A stretch of 64,000 nucleotides of DNA from Catenulispora sp. MAP5-51. Lineage in GTDB: Bacteria; Actinomycetota; Actinomycetes; Streptomycetales; Catenulisporaceae. Both the position numbers and the translations under genes were made by a program. Shown in pieces: positions 17,551 to 25,229 of this stretch. Under the pieces are notes generated by a model. It saw only the letters and a list, made by a program, of their open reading frames with translations, was not told the DNA's origin and did not search any database. The number at the start of each line of letters is the position of its first letter. Within the stretch, counting starts at the first letter, position 1. Where the stretch lies: contig NZ_JBGCCH010000005.1 of assembly GCF_041261205.1 (NCBI RefSeq), forward strand, positions 248,001-312,000. The letters are read 5' to 3'.

Positions 17551-18774
17551 TCAAGATTTGGTGACGGTCACCACGTCCCCGGTCGAGGACGAGGCGTTCA
17601 CCGTGATCGTCACCCCGGCGGCCGAGTCGCGGAACGACTGCCCGGGCTCGTAGGCGCCCCAGTCCACCGCCTCGCCGCAGGCCTTCGTCAACGGCGCGTC
17701 CGGCGAGGAGTTCTGGACCCGGACCGGTCCGCTGCCGCTGACGGTCGAGGAGTCCACCTGGTAGATCACGACCCCGCTCTTGCAGATCCCCTTGTCGACG
17801 CCGTAGGGCCGGCGTGACTCCGCGACGTACGCCGTCGTGTCCCCGGTCCGGACCACCGCGATCTTCGTCCCGCCCAGCGACTCCACCTGCTTCAGCCGCA
17901 CCGAGAACGACCCGGGCGAATCAAGGCACGCCACCTGCGAGTCGGCCAGCCACCCGATCTGCCAGTCCTCCCACCCGAAGTGGTGCGGCGCGTCGCCGTT
18001 GATGTTCCCCATGACGTCGAACCCGCCGACCCAGTGGTGGACGTCCGGGTCCGTGAACGAGTACAGGTCAGGGAGCCCGAAGGTGTGCGAGGTCTCGTGG
18101 ATCAGCACCTTGGGTCCCCAGACGTACATGTCCTGCCCGAGGGTGACGCCCCACTTCATCTCCTTGCCGTCGACGACCAGGTTCGGCTGCTTCGGGTCGA
18201 AGACGTAGGCGGGGGAGAAGGTGATGGCCGTGGCGTTCTTCGGCGGCACGATGTAGATCATGTCGAACTTCGACAGGTCCACGTACGGCGCCGCCAACTC
18301 CCCGGCCTGCTTCACGTACAGCGCCTGCTGCGGCCAGCTGATCCCGCGTTGGAAGGCGTACGACGCCGAGTCCTGCGGCATCCGCAGCCAGTGCTTCACC
18401 GGGGTGATGCTCAGGTTCACCGCGCCCGCGGAGAACTGCGTCATCAGGTCGTGCGCCGGAGCCAGGAACCTGGAGTAGTAGTCGGTGGATTCCACGGCGG
18501 GCTCGTCGGGGAAGTCGACGAACAGCATCGCGGCCTTCAACGTGCCCTGCGGCCGCTGGAACTGGTTGTAGTCGGTGGCCCGGCCCTCGCTGGTCCAGCC
18601 GTCCGGGTTCGGCAGAGCGCACCGGCTGCTCGGATCACGGTCGACCCGATGATCGGCCCGGACCGGTCCGGCGCCGACCATCGGGACCAGCGCGGCTAAC
18701 AGCGCCACCGCACAGGCCAGACCGGTCAGGCGGACCGCTCGCCGGGAACCGGGCCGGCGGTAGAGCGTGCGCAT
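17551..18774 (-). CDS. Secreted M6-family metalloprotease domain protein
   Basis: This 407-residue exported zinc endopeptidase has an N-terminal signal sequence (RRAVRLTGLACAVALLAAL, about 12-38, cleavage near GPVRA-DH). The zinc site H226-E-T-S-H230 is followed by TFGLPD with Asp236 as a probable third ligand, and DVMG supplies a Met-turn-like element. This matches the M6 (immune inhibitor A-like) domain. The ATG at 18774 was chosen for the GGAAGGATC ribosome site in front; an upstream frame to 18837 has none. It is divergent from a LysR gene across a spacer with an inverted repeat, so that regulator may control it. Role: extracellular protein degradation. Confidence 0.87.
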   Translation of the reverse strand: MRTLYRRPGSRRAVRLTGLACAVALLAALVPMVGAGPVRADHRVDRDPSSRCALPNPDGWTSEGRATDYNQFQRPQGTLKAAMLFVDFPDEPAVESTDYYSRFLAPAHDLMTQFSAGAVNLSITPVKHWLRMPQDSASYAFQRGISWPQQALYVKQAGELAAPYVDLSKFDMIYIVPPKNATAITFSPAYVFDPKQPNLVVDGKEMKWGVTLGQDMYVWGPKVLIHETSHTFGLPDLYSFTDPDVHHWVGGFDVMGNINGDAPHHFGWEDWQIGWLADSQVACLDSPGSFSVRLKQVESLGGTKIAVVRTGDTTAYVAESRRPYGVDKGICKSGVVIYQVDSSTVSGSGPVRVQNSSPDAPLTKACGEAVDWGAYEPGQSFRDSAAGVTITVNASSSTGDVVTVTKS

Positions 18775-18868
18775 GCGGATCCTTCCGTCTGGGAGTTGGT
18801 GACGCGGAGCGGAACTGCCCGCCGGAGACGGATGCACACCTAACTTCGTCCTCCTGGCGACGGGTGAT

Positions 18869-18881
18869 CCTCCAAAGGAGG
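18869..18881. promoter_or_regulatory. Inverted repeat in the LysR/protease divergent spacer
   Basis: CCTCC-AAA-GGAGG (18869-18881) flanked by T and T/A bases lies about 95 bases before the protease start and 79 before lysR. Position and symmetry suit a LysR-type site. Alternatively the GGAGG is only fortuitously Shine-Dalgarno-like, since no start codon follows at a proper distance. Confidence 0.4.
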
Positions 18882-18959
18882 TAACAAAACGGAGCTGTGA
18901 TGTTGAAAGTAGGACTAGCTGCCCAGTGGACCCGGCCCGGTAAGGGGTAACCTGCCCGC

Positions 18960-19871
18960 ATGCTCAACACGCACCGCCTGCGCATCCTGGCCGAGATCCA
19001 CCGGTCCGGGAGCATCGCGGGGGCGGCGCGCGAGCTGCGGCTTTCCCCGTCGGCGGTGTCGCACCAGCTCTCGCAGCTGGAGAAGGAGGCCGGGGTCAGC
19101 CTGGTCGAGCGGGGGGCGCAGAGCCTGCGGCTCACCGCCGCCGGCCGCCGCCTGTCGCTGCGCGGCCAGGAGATCCTGGCCCTGCTCGACGCGGCCGAGA
19201 AGGACCTGATGGCGCACTCCCGCGCCGACACCGGCCATCTGTGCATCGGCTACTTCGCCTCGGCGGGCCGCCGCCTGGTGCCGCAGGCGCTGTCCCGGTT
19301 CGCGCACCGCTACCCGGCCGTCGAGCTGGACCTGGTCGAGGGGCAGCCGCACGAGCTGGCCCCGGCCGTGCAGCAGGGCGAGATCGACGTCCTGGTGATG
19401 TTCGAACACGCGCTGGACCCGTGGAGCCCGCCGGAGGGCGTCGAGGTCCGCGAGCTGTTCAACGACCCGCAGCTGCTGGTCGTCCCCACCGGCCACCCGG
19501 CCGGCCGCCGCGGCCAGGTCCGGCTGGACGAGCTCGCCGGTGAGCAGTGGATCACCAGCTTCGGCACCGGCTCACCGGTCCTGTCGGTGCTGGAACGGGC
19601 CTGCGCCCTGGAGGGCTTCGTCCCCAACATCCGCTGCCGCAGCGACCACTACGAGGTCATCACCGGCCTGGTGCGCGCCGGGCTCGGCATAGCCCTGATC
19701 CCGAGTCTGGGCATCAGCGACACCAGCGGGGTCGAGACCACGCGCATCTCCGGCCCGCGGCTGTACCGCAAGATAGGCGTCGCCTCCCGTCCCACGAACC
19801 CGAACCCGGTCCTGGCCTCGTTCCTGGCGTATCTGGCGTCCACGGCGGCGAACCTGCGCGCCGCGCACTGA
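18960..19871 (+). CDS. LysR-family transcriptional regulator
   Basis: This 303-residue LysR-type regulator has an N-terminal winged HTH (LRILAEIHRSGSIAGAARELRLSPSAVSHQLSQLEKE by segments, about 6-45), the linker helix, then a periplasmic-binding-protein-like effector domain from about residue 92 (LCIGYFASAG) including QWITSFGTGSPVL and GLGIALIPSLG. It is divergent from the secreted metalloprotease gene, as is common for a LysR regulator and its target; the effector is unknown. AAGGGG precedes the ATG. Confidence 0.9.
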   Translation: MLNTHRLRILAEIHRSGSIAGAARELRLSPSAVSHQLSQLEKEAGVSLVERGAQSLRLTAAGRRLSLRGQEILALLDAAEKDLMAHSRADTGHLCIGYFASAGRRLVPQALSRFAHRYPAVELDLVEGQPHELAPAVQQGEIDVLVMFEHALDPWSPPEGVEVRELFNDPQLLVVPTGHPAGRRGQVRLDELAGEQWITSFGTGSPVLSVLERACALEGFVPNIRCRSDHYEVITGLVRAGLGIALIPSLGISDTSGVETTRISGPRLYRKIGVASRPTNPNPVLASFLAYLASTAANLRAAH

Positions 19872-19969
19872 ATCTCCTCAGCATCTCGTCGGCGATCCCG
19901 TGCAACCGCCGGCCCCCTCCCGCACTTGAGATGGTGACGGACCTGCCGGACGAGGGGAGCGGACCCAGG

Positions 19970-20506
19970 GTGGCCCACGACACGACCGAACGGATGCGAG
20001 GCTTCGAGGACTTCGTCGCCGCGCGTTCCCAATCCCTGATGCGCACGGCCTTTCTTCTGGTCGGCACCAGGGAGGGCGCCGAGGACCTGGTCCAGTCGGC
20101 GCTGGAGAAGACCTTCCCGCGCTGGTCGCGGGTACGCCGCATGGACACGCCGGAGGCGTACGTCCGGCGGATCGTCGTCAACAACGCGCACGCCGCCTGG
20201 CGCACGGCCCAACGGCTGCCGACGGTGACCCTGCCGACCGGCCCCGACGGCTCCCCGCTGGCGCAGACCCGCGCCGCGGGCGACCACGCGGAGGACGTCA
20301 CCCTGCGCGACAGCCTGCTGCGGGCCCTCGACGAGCTGCCGCACGGGATGCGCACGATCGTCGTGCTCCGCTACTGGGAGGAGCTGAGCGTGCAGGAGGT
20401 GGCGGAGCTGCAACGGTGCTCGGTCGGGAACGTCAAATCCCAGGCCGCGCGCGGACTGGAGCGTCTTCGAGAACTGATGACCGCGGATGCGAGGAGCGAG
20501 GGATGA
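19970..20506 (+). CDS. SigE-family RNA polymerase sigma factor (ECF type)
   Basis: This small ECF sigma factor of the actinomycete SigE family (178 residues from GTG 19970, or 191 from ATG 19931) has only regions 2 and 4. Region 2 is FEDFVAARSQSLMRTAFLLVGTREGAEDLVQ by segments. Region 4 ends in LDELPHGMRTIVVLRYWEELS, QEVAELQRCSVGNVKSQAARG and LERLREL. GAGGGGAG at 19952-19959 favours the GTG; the ATG at 19931 has no clear ribosome site. It directs transcription of an unknown regulon. Its stop overlaps the ATG of the next gene (ATGA), whose product is presumably its partner. Confidence 0.88.
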   Translation: MAHDTTERMRGFEDFVAARSQSLMRTAFLLVGTREGAEDLVQSALEKTFPRWSRVRRMDTPEAYVRRIVVNNAHAAWRTAQRLPTVTLPTGPDGSPLAQTRAAGDHAEDVTLRDSLLRALDELPHGMRTIVVLRYWEELSVQEVAELQRCSVGNVKSQAARGLERLRELMTADARSEG

Positions 20507-21297
20507 GCGAGGGCTTTCCGGAAGCGGACCAGGACACCGAGTGGCTGCACGGCACGATGGCCACAGCCACCGCGCACATGGAAGCGGTGCGCATGGACCC
20601 GGCGCGGCTGCGGCGCGCGCAGCGCCGGCGCCGGTTGTCCGAGGGCGGCGTCGCGGCGGGGGTGCTGTCGGTGGCGCTGGTCGCCACGGGCATCGCGATG
20701 CAGGGGGGCGGGGGTGCGGCCAAGGCCCCGGCACTGACCGGTCCGACCAGGACGTCGCAGGCCCCGACGACGGCGCCCTCGACGGCGGCGGCCCTCATCA
20801 AGCCGGTCGCTGTCGGCGTCTACGACGAAGATGACGGCACCGAGGGCAAGCCGGGATCGGACGGGGTGCTGACGGGGACCAGCGCGTGGACGACCAACGA
20901 GTACTGCCAGCCCTTCGCGACCCACGCCGGCATCACGAAGTCCACCGGCTTGGTGTTCGACCTCGGTCGGGCCACCACTCTTGCCGACTCGACGGTGGAC
21001 ATCGGTATCCCCGGTGCCGGCCTTGAGATGTGGGTCGCCGACACCTCGATTCAAACGATGCCGGCCGTCCTCCCCGGGCAGCCGCCCGCCGGATTCACCA
21101 AGGTCGCGGATGCCGAGAACGCCGCGAAGCAGACAGTGCTCACGCCCAAGGTGCCGATCACGACCCGGTTCGTGCTGGTGTGGTTCACACACCCGCTCCC
21201 GAGCGTGCCGAACCCCGACAAGAGCATCCGCTGCGCGCACGATGATGGAAACCGTTACGGCGACTCCATCACGGCGGTTCAGTTCGCGCGCGGCTGA
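20503..21297 (+). CDS. Membrane-anchored protein coupled to the sigma factor, discoidin-like external domain
   Basis: This 264-residue protein overlaps the sigma gene by four bases. A cytoplasmic N-terminus of about 45 residues precedes one membrane helix (AAGVLSVALVATGIAM, about 50-65) and a Thr/Ala/Pro linker. The external domain has the pattern VFDLG, LEMWVAD, TTRFVLVWFTHPLP and YGDSITAVQFA, which resembles the F5/8-type (discoidin-like) tail seen in actinobacterial MurJ/kinase proteins. No zinc-binding anti-sigma motif (HxxxCxxC) is seen. It may nevertheless regulate the sigma factor through its N-terminus. Its 3' end overlaps the convergent beta-lactamase-like gene by 19 bases. Confidence 0.7.
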   Translation: MSEGFPEADQDTEWLHGTMATATAHMEAVRMDPARLRRAQRRRRLSEGGVAAGVLSVALVATGIAMQGGGGAAKAPALTGPTRTSQAPTTAPSTAAALIKPVAVGVYDEDDGTEGKPGSDGVLTGTSAWTTNEYCQPFATHAGITKSTGLVFDLGRATTLADSTVDIGIPGAGLEMWVADTSIQTMPAVLPGQPPAGFTKVADAENAAKQTVLTPKVPITTRFVLVWFTHPLPSVPNPDKSIRCAHDDGNRYGDSITAVQFARG

Positions 21298-22136
21298 GAA
21301 CGCAGCACCTGATCCTCACCTCGCGCCAGTCGGCCCACGACAGCCCCGACCTCGCGCATCCCCCGCACCATCGCGAACTCGTCTCCCGGGGCGCATTGCG
21401 TCAGCACCGCGTAGCAAACCTGCCGTGCGCCCCGCACCACGCCCACGTCGCACCGAGTCCCGGCATCCGTGCCGGTCTTGTTCGCGACCCACAAGGTGGT
21501 GGCGGGCACCTCGCGCAGCGCCGAGTCCTCGGGGTCGTGGGGGATCGCGGCGGGCACCATGCTCCGGTCCAGGCAGCCCGCCATCCACTCCAGCAGCAGC
21601 GGGCCCCAGCTCCGGTCCTCGGCGGCGGTGCCCGCCAGGTCCGCCAGTTCGCGCGCCGTGCCCACCGCGAACGTCGGCGGGTGCTGGGGGAGGCGGGGTT
21701 CGCGGATGCGGTCCAGGATCCGGGTCTGCTTCAGGCCCAGGGCCGCGGCGTCCGCCGCGACGCGGTGCAGCCCGACCCGGCGCAGCAGTGCGTTGGTCGC
21801 GGTGTTGTCGCTGACCGCGGCTGTCAGGCGAGCCAGGTCGGCGAGGGTCCAGCGGCGGACGGACAGCTTGCGCAGCAGGCCCGATCCGGCGCTGTAGTCC
21901 TCGTCGTCCAGTTTCAGCGGCTCGTCGGGATCCAGCTCGCCGGATGTGAAGCCCTGCGCCACCGAAGCGAGCAGCAGCAGCTTGCCGACGCTCGCCAACG
22001 GCAGCACCTCGTCCGCCGAGCGCTCGCCCCAGCCCGGGACCGCGTACGCCAGCGTTCCCGGCAGGGTCGCCAGGGCCGGGAACCTTGCGCTTTCCTGGAA
22101 CTCAGCGCTTTCCAAAAACTCAGCGCCGTCCAACAC
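21279..22136 (-). CDS. Class A beta-lactamase-like serine hydrolase without signal peptide
   Basis: This 285-residue member of the serine beta-lactamase/DD-peptidase fold has the three active-site motifs: S49-V-G-K52, S109-D-N111 and K220-T-G222. Glu146 in EPRLP aligns with the omega-loop ExxLN of class A enzymes, with the usual Asn replaced by Pro150. No signal peptide or lipobox is present, so it appears cytoplasmic. The start is a GTG preceded by AGGTGGTGG and overlaps the D-aminoacylase gene by 17 bases. A role on D-amino-acid peptides or peptidoglycan fragments fits the context better than antibiotic resistance; this is inference. Confidence 0.8.
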   Translation of the reverse strand: MLDGAEFLESAEFQESARFPALATLPGTLAYAVPGWGERSADEVLPLASVGKLLLLASVAQGFTSGELDPDEPLKLDDEDYSAGSGLLRKLSVRRWTLADLARLTAAVSDNTATNALLRRVGLHRVAADAAALGLKQTRILDRIREPRLPQHPPTFAVGTARELADLAGTAAEDRSWGPLLLEWMAGCLDRSMVPAAIPHDPEDSALREVPATTLWVANKTGTDAGTRCDVGVVRGARQVCYAVLTQCAPGDEFAMVRGMREVGAVVGRLARGEDQVLRSQPRAN

Positions 22137-23697
22137 CCACCACCTGTCCCGGCCGCGCCCCGGTCAGCTCCCCGTCCCGGACCACGACCGTGCCGCCGAC
22201 CGCGACCAGCCGCACGCCCTCCGGCCCGGCCAGCGGCGAGGCGAACGTCGCCCGGTCCGCCACCCGCGCCGGGTCGAACACCACGACGTCCGCGTGCGCC
22301 CCGTCCCGAAGCACCCCGCGGTCCGCGAGCCCGAACCGGGCGGCCGTCGCGCCGGTCATCTTCCGCACCGCCTCCGGCACGTCGAACAGTCCGGCCTCCC
22401 GCGCGTAGCACCCCAGCACCCGCGCGAAGGTCCCGGCCCAGCGCGGATGCGGCAGCCCGGCTGTGGGAACCCCGTCCGAGCCGATCATCGCGAAGGGGGC
22501 GGCGAGCACCCGGCGCACGTCGTCCTCCCGCATCGAGTGGCTGATGATCGTCACCTCGCCATCCTCGCCCAACAGCAGTTCCGCGACCAGGTCGACGGCG
22601 TCCATGCCCGCGTCCCCGGGGCCCCCGGCCTCCCGCGCGAGATCGGCGACAGCGCGGCCCTGATAGGCCGGGTGACGCGGCGCCCCGGCCACCACGATCC
22701 GGTCCCAGCCGCCGTTGCCGACCGTGTTCTCCCAGCCGGGGACGCCCTCGGCGATCGCCTTGCGGATCAGCTCACGCTGCCCGGGATCGCGCAGCCGCTC
22801 CAGCAGCCGCTCCTTGCCACCGTCGTGGGCCCACGGAGGCAGCATCGCGCTAAGCGCTGTACTGCCGGCCGTATAGGGATAGACGTCGCAGGTGACATCC
22901 ATCCTCGACTCCCTGAGTTCGGCCAGCCGGGCCAGCGTCACCTCGGTCAGTCCCCACGCGTACTTCCCGGCCGTCTTGTGGTGCGACACGTGCAGCGCCG
23001 CTCCGCTGTCCCGCGCTATTGCGACAGCCTCTTCCAGCGCGTCCTGTACACCCGACATCTCGTCGCGCAGGTGTGTTACATACGGCTTCCCATGCTGTGC
23101 GGCGACACGCGCCAAAGCAGTGATCTCCGCGGTGTCCGCATAGGAGCCCGGCGTATAGATGAGCCCTGTAGAGAACCCGACTGCTCCCGCAGCCAGAGCT
23201 TCGTCTAGCGCATCCGCCATCCGAGCGACCTCCGTGGCACTGGCGGCGCGCGCCTGTTGGCCGACTATCGCGCTGCGCAGCGTTCCATGCCCTACTAAGG
23301 ACGCGAGGTGGTTCGCCCGACCGACGGCACTGTGAGCGTCGCTTAAGGCCGCCAACCCCGGATACTTCCCAGGGAACGCACTATGGCCGCAGTTCCCTGC
23401 GATCTCCGTCGTCACCCCTTGGAGCACCGAGGCGAAGACCTGTGCCTCATCGAGTCGGCCTTCCGCGCCGTCGATACAGGAGGTGTCCGAGTGCGTGTGC
23501 GCGTCGATGAATCCCGGCGCGACCACCAGACCCGAGACGTCCACGACCTCGTCGGCGTCCTCAGAGCCGACTTCCCCCGGCGCCAGTAGCCTGACCCGCC
23601 CGCCGACCACCGCCACATCCCGCGCGACCAACGGCGCGCCGGTCCCGTCGGCGACCGACCCGCCGCGCAGGAGAAGCGGGAACGAGGTCCCCCTCAC
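22120..23697 (-). CDS. N-acyl-D-amino-acid deacylase (D-aminoacylase family amidohydrolase)
   Basis: This 525-residue amidohydrolase releases D-amino acids from N-acyl-D-amino acids. It shows LLLRGGSVADGTG at the N-terminus, the metal motif PGFIDAHTHSDT (about 65-76), EIAGNCGHSAFP, FSTGLIYTPG, THLRDEM, HVSHHKTAGK, TIISHSMRED, IGSDG and the C-terminal GDRGVLRDGAHADVVVF-like segment (LADRGVLRDGAHADVVVF). It starts at the GTG overlapping the upstream stop (GTGA); an apparent extension to 24429 lies inside the neighbouring gene. It forms an operon with the PLP decarboxylase-like and beta-lactamase-like genes. Confidence 0.9.
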   Translation of the reverse strand: MRGTSFPLLLRGGSVADGTGAPLVARDVAVVGGRVRLLAPGEVGSEDADEVVDVSGLVVAPGFIDAHTHSDTSCIDGAEGRLDEAQVFASVLQGVTTEIAGNCGHSAFPGKYPGLAALSDAHSAVGRANHLASLVGHGTLRSAIVGQQARAASATEVARMADALDEALAAGAVGFSTGLIYTPGSYADTAEITALARVAAQHGKPYVTHLRDEMSGVQDALEEAVAIARDSGAALHVSHHKTAGKYAWGLTEVTLARLAELRESRMDVTCDVYPYTAGSTALSAMLPPWAHDGGKERLLERLRDPGQRELIRKAIAEGVPGWENTVGNGGWDRIVVAGAPRHPAYQGRAVADLAREAGGPGDAGMDAVDLVAELLLGEDGEVTIISHSMREDDVRRVLAAPFAMIGSDGVPTAGLPHPRWAGTFARVLGCYAREAGLFDVPEAVRKMTGATAARFGLADRGVLRDGAHADVVVFDPARVADRATFASPLAGPEGVRLVAVGGTVVVRDGELTGARPGQVVGVGRR

Positions 23698-25013
23698 CGC
23701 AGACTCGCCGGCAGCACACCGCTTCGGGCCACCAACTGCTCGATGCTCTCCGCGGCGCGCAACACATGGAAGCGCACGACATCCCCCTCCGACACCTCGA
23801 ACCCGAACACCGGGGGCATCGGCAGGCTGTTGTAGTGGAACGGCGAGGAGAAGTAGTACGCGCCGGTGTCCGGGGTCACCACGATGTCCTCCGTGGCGAG
23901 CCTGGGCAGTTTGCGCTCCCGCGCCAGCAGGTCGCCCGCGAAGCAGCACGGCCCCGCGACGTCCTGCACCTCCAGCTCGGCGGTGCTCGGCAGCCCGTGC
24001 CGGTCGTAGGCCAGCACCCGCAGGGGCCAGGACTTGGGGGCGAACACAGTGCGCGCCGCCACCTGAGCCCCTGTGTGCGTCAACGCTATAGCGCGCCCGC
24101 CTGTGCTCTTCGTGTACTCCACCCGGGAGGCGATGAAGCCGTTCTTCGCCATCACCGAGCGGCCGTACTCCGTGACCACCTTCAGCTCCCCGGTGAACAA
24201 CTCCGGCGCGACGTCCCGCAGGACCGCCACGTGATCGGCGAAGGTGGGGCTGTCCTCGTCCCTGGTGAAGTCGACCGGCAGCCCGCCCCCGATGTCGATG
24301 CCCTCGATCTGCCCGGTCCGCCGCGCGTTCACCTCCTGCGCGAAGCGCACCGCCTCGGCCACGCCCGCCGCGTTCAGCTCCAGCGGGATGCCCTGCGAGC
24401 CGACGTGGACGTGGACCCAGCGCAGCCACGGACGCGCCGCGTACGCGGCCAGCAGGCGCTCCCGGTTCCCCGGGTCGGCCATCGCGATCCCGAACTTCGT
24501 GGTCCGGCCGGCCGTGGACATCGCCTCGATCGACCCGATCCCGACCTGCGGGTTGATCCGCACCCCGACGCGCACCGCCTCGGCGCCGTCGGCGACCAGC
24601 CGGTCCACCCGCTCCAGTTCCTCGAAGTTGTCGATGTTCAGCGCGATGCCCTCGCGCAGCGCCTCGGACAGCTCGGCCTGCGTCTTGGCCGGCGAGTCCA
24701 GCACGATCCGCGCCGCCGGGAACCCCGCGGCGCGCGCCTGGGCCAGCTCCCCGGGGCTGCTGACCTCGCAGCCCAGGCCGTGCCGCAGCAGCAGCGCCAG
24801 GACCGGCACCATCGGGTTCGCCTTGGCCGCGAACGCGTGCAGCGCGTCCGTCTCGCGCGGCCAGGCCGCCAGCAGCTCCCGCGCGGTCTGCGCGATCCCC
24901 TCGAGGTCGACGAACGCGGCGGCCGGGCTGCGGCGCGGATCGAGCAGGCCCTGGGCGACGGCGGCGTGGACGGCGCGGTCGCGGCGGATGCGGCGGGCAT
25001 GATGGTCAGGCAT
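23694..25013 (-). CDS. Fold-type III PLP-dependent decarboxylase-like enzyme (divergent DAP/ornithine decarboxylase family)
   Basis: This 439-residue enzyme has an alanine-racemase-type barrel with the PLP lysine K64 in FAAKANP, GGGLPVDF for the phosphate loop, and a C-terminal decarboxylase-type beta domain. It departs from true diaminopimelate decarboxylases: EYGRS replaces EPGRS, GPCCFAGD replaces the GxxCESGD motif, and YFSSPFHYNSLP occupies the substrate tyrosine region. A different D- or L-amino acid is therefore likely. It is the first gene of the operon with D-aminoacylase and the beta-lactamase-like protein, and is divergent from the S9/M20/S66 peptidase operon. Confidence 0.82.
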   Translation of the reverse strand: MPDHHARRIRRDRAVHAAVAQGLLDPRRSPAAAFVDLEGIAQTARELLAAWPRETDALHAFAAKANPMVPVLALLLRHGLGCEVSSPGELAQARAAGFPAARIVLDSPAKTQAELSEALREGIALNIDNFEELERVDRLVADGAEAVRVGVRINPQVGIGSIEAMSTAGRTTKFGIAMADPGNRERLLAAYAARPWLRWVHVHVGSQGIPLELNAAGVAEAVRFAQEVNARRTGQIEGIDIGGGLPVDFTRDEDSPTFADHVAVLRDVAPELFTGELKVVTEYGRSVMAKNGFIASRVEYTKSTGGRAIALTHTGAQVAARTVFAPKSWPLRVLAYDRHGLPSTAELEVQDVAGPCCFAGDLLARERKLPRLATEDIVVTPDTGAYYFSSPFHYNSLPMPPVFGFEVSEGDVVRFHVLRAAESIEQLVARSGVLPASLR

Positions 25014-25229
25014 ACGACCAGCCTGGGACCTCGGGAGCCGCCGTACCGCGAGCCTCGAAAACCTCGCCGCTCACACTCCAAATCCTGGCAGACGCCTTGC
25101 TGATCCGCCTCCGGCGGCAAGGCTGACGCCTCAGCCGCCCCACTGGATCGGCGAACACCGCACAGCGAACACCGCACCACGCACCACGCACCGCGTACTC
25201 CGTACCGCCGGCCGAGCCAAGGAGATCCC

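Noticed and set aside
23698-24429. N-terminal extension of the D-aminoacylase
   Set aside because: It overlaps the decarboxylase-like gene completely and reads as Arg/Gly-rich noise; the coupled GTG at 23697 starts the family-typical N-terminus.
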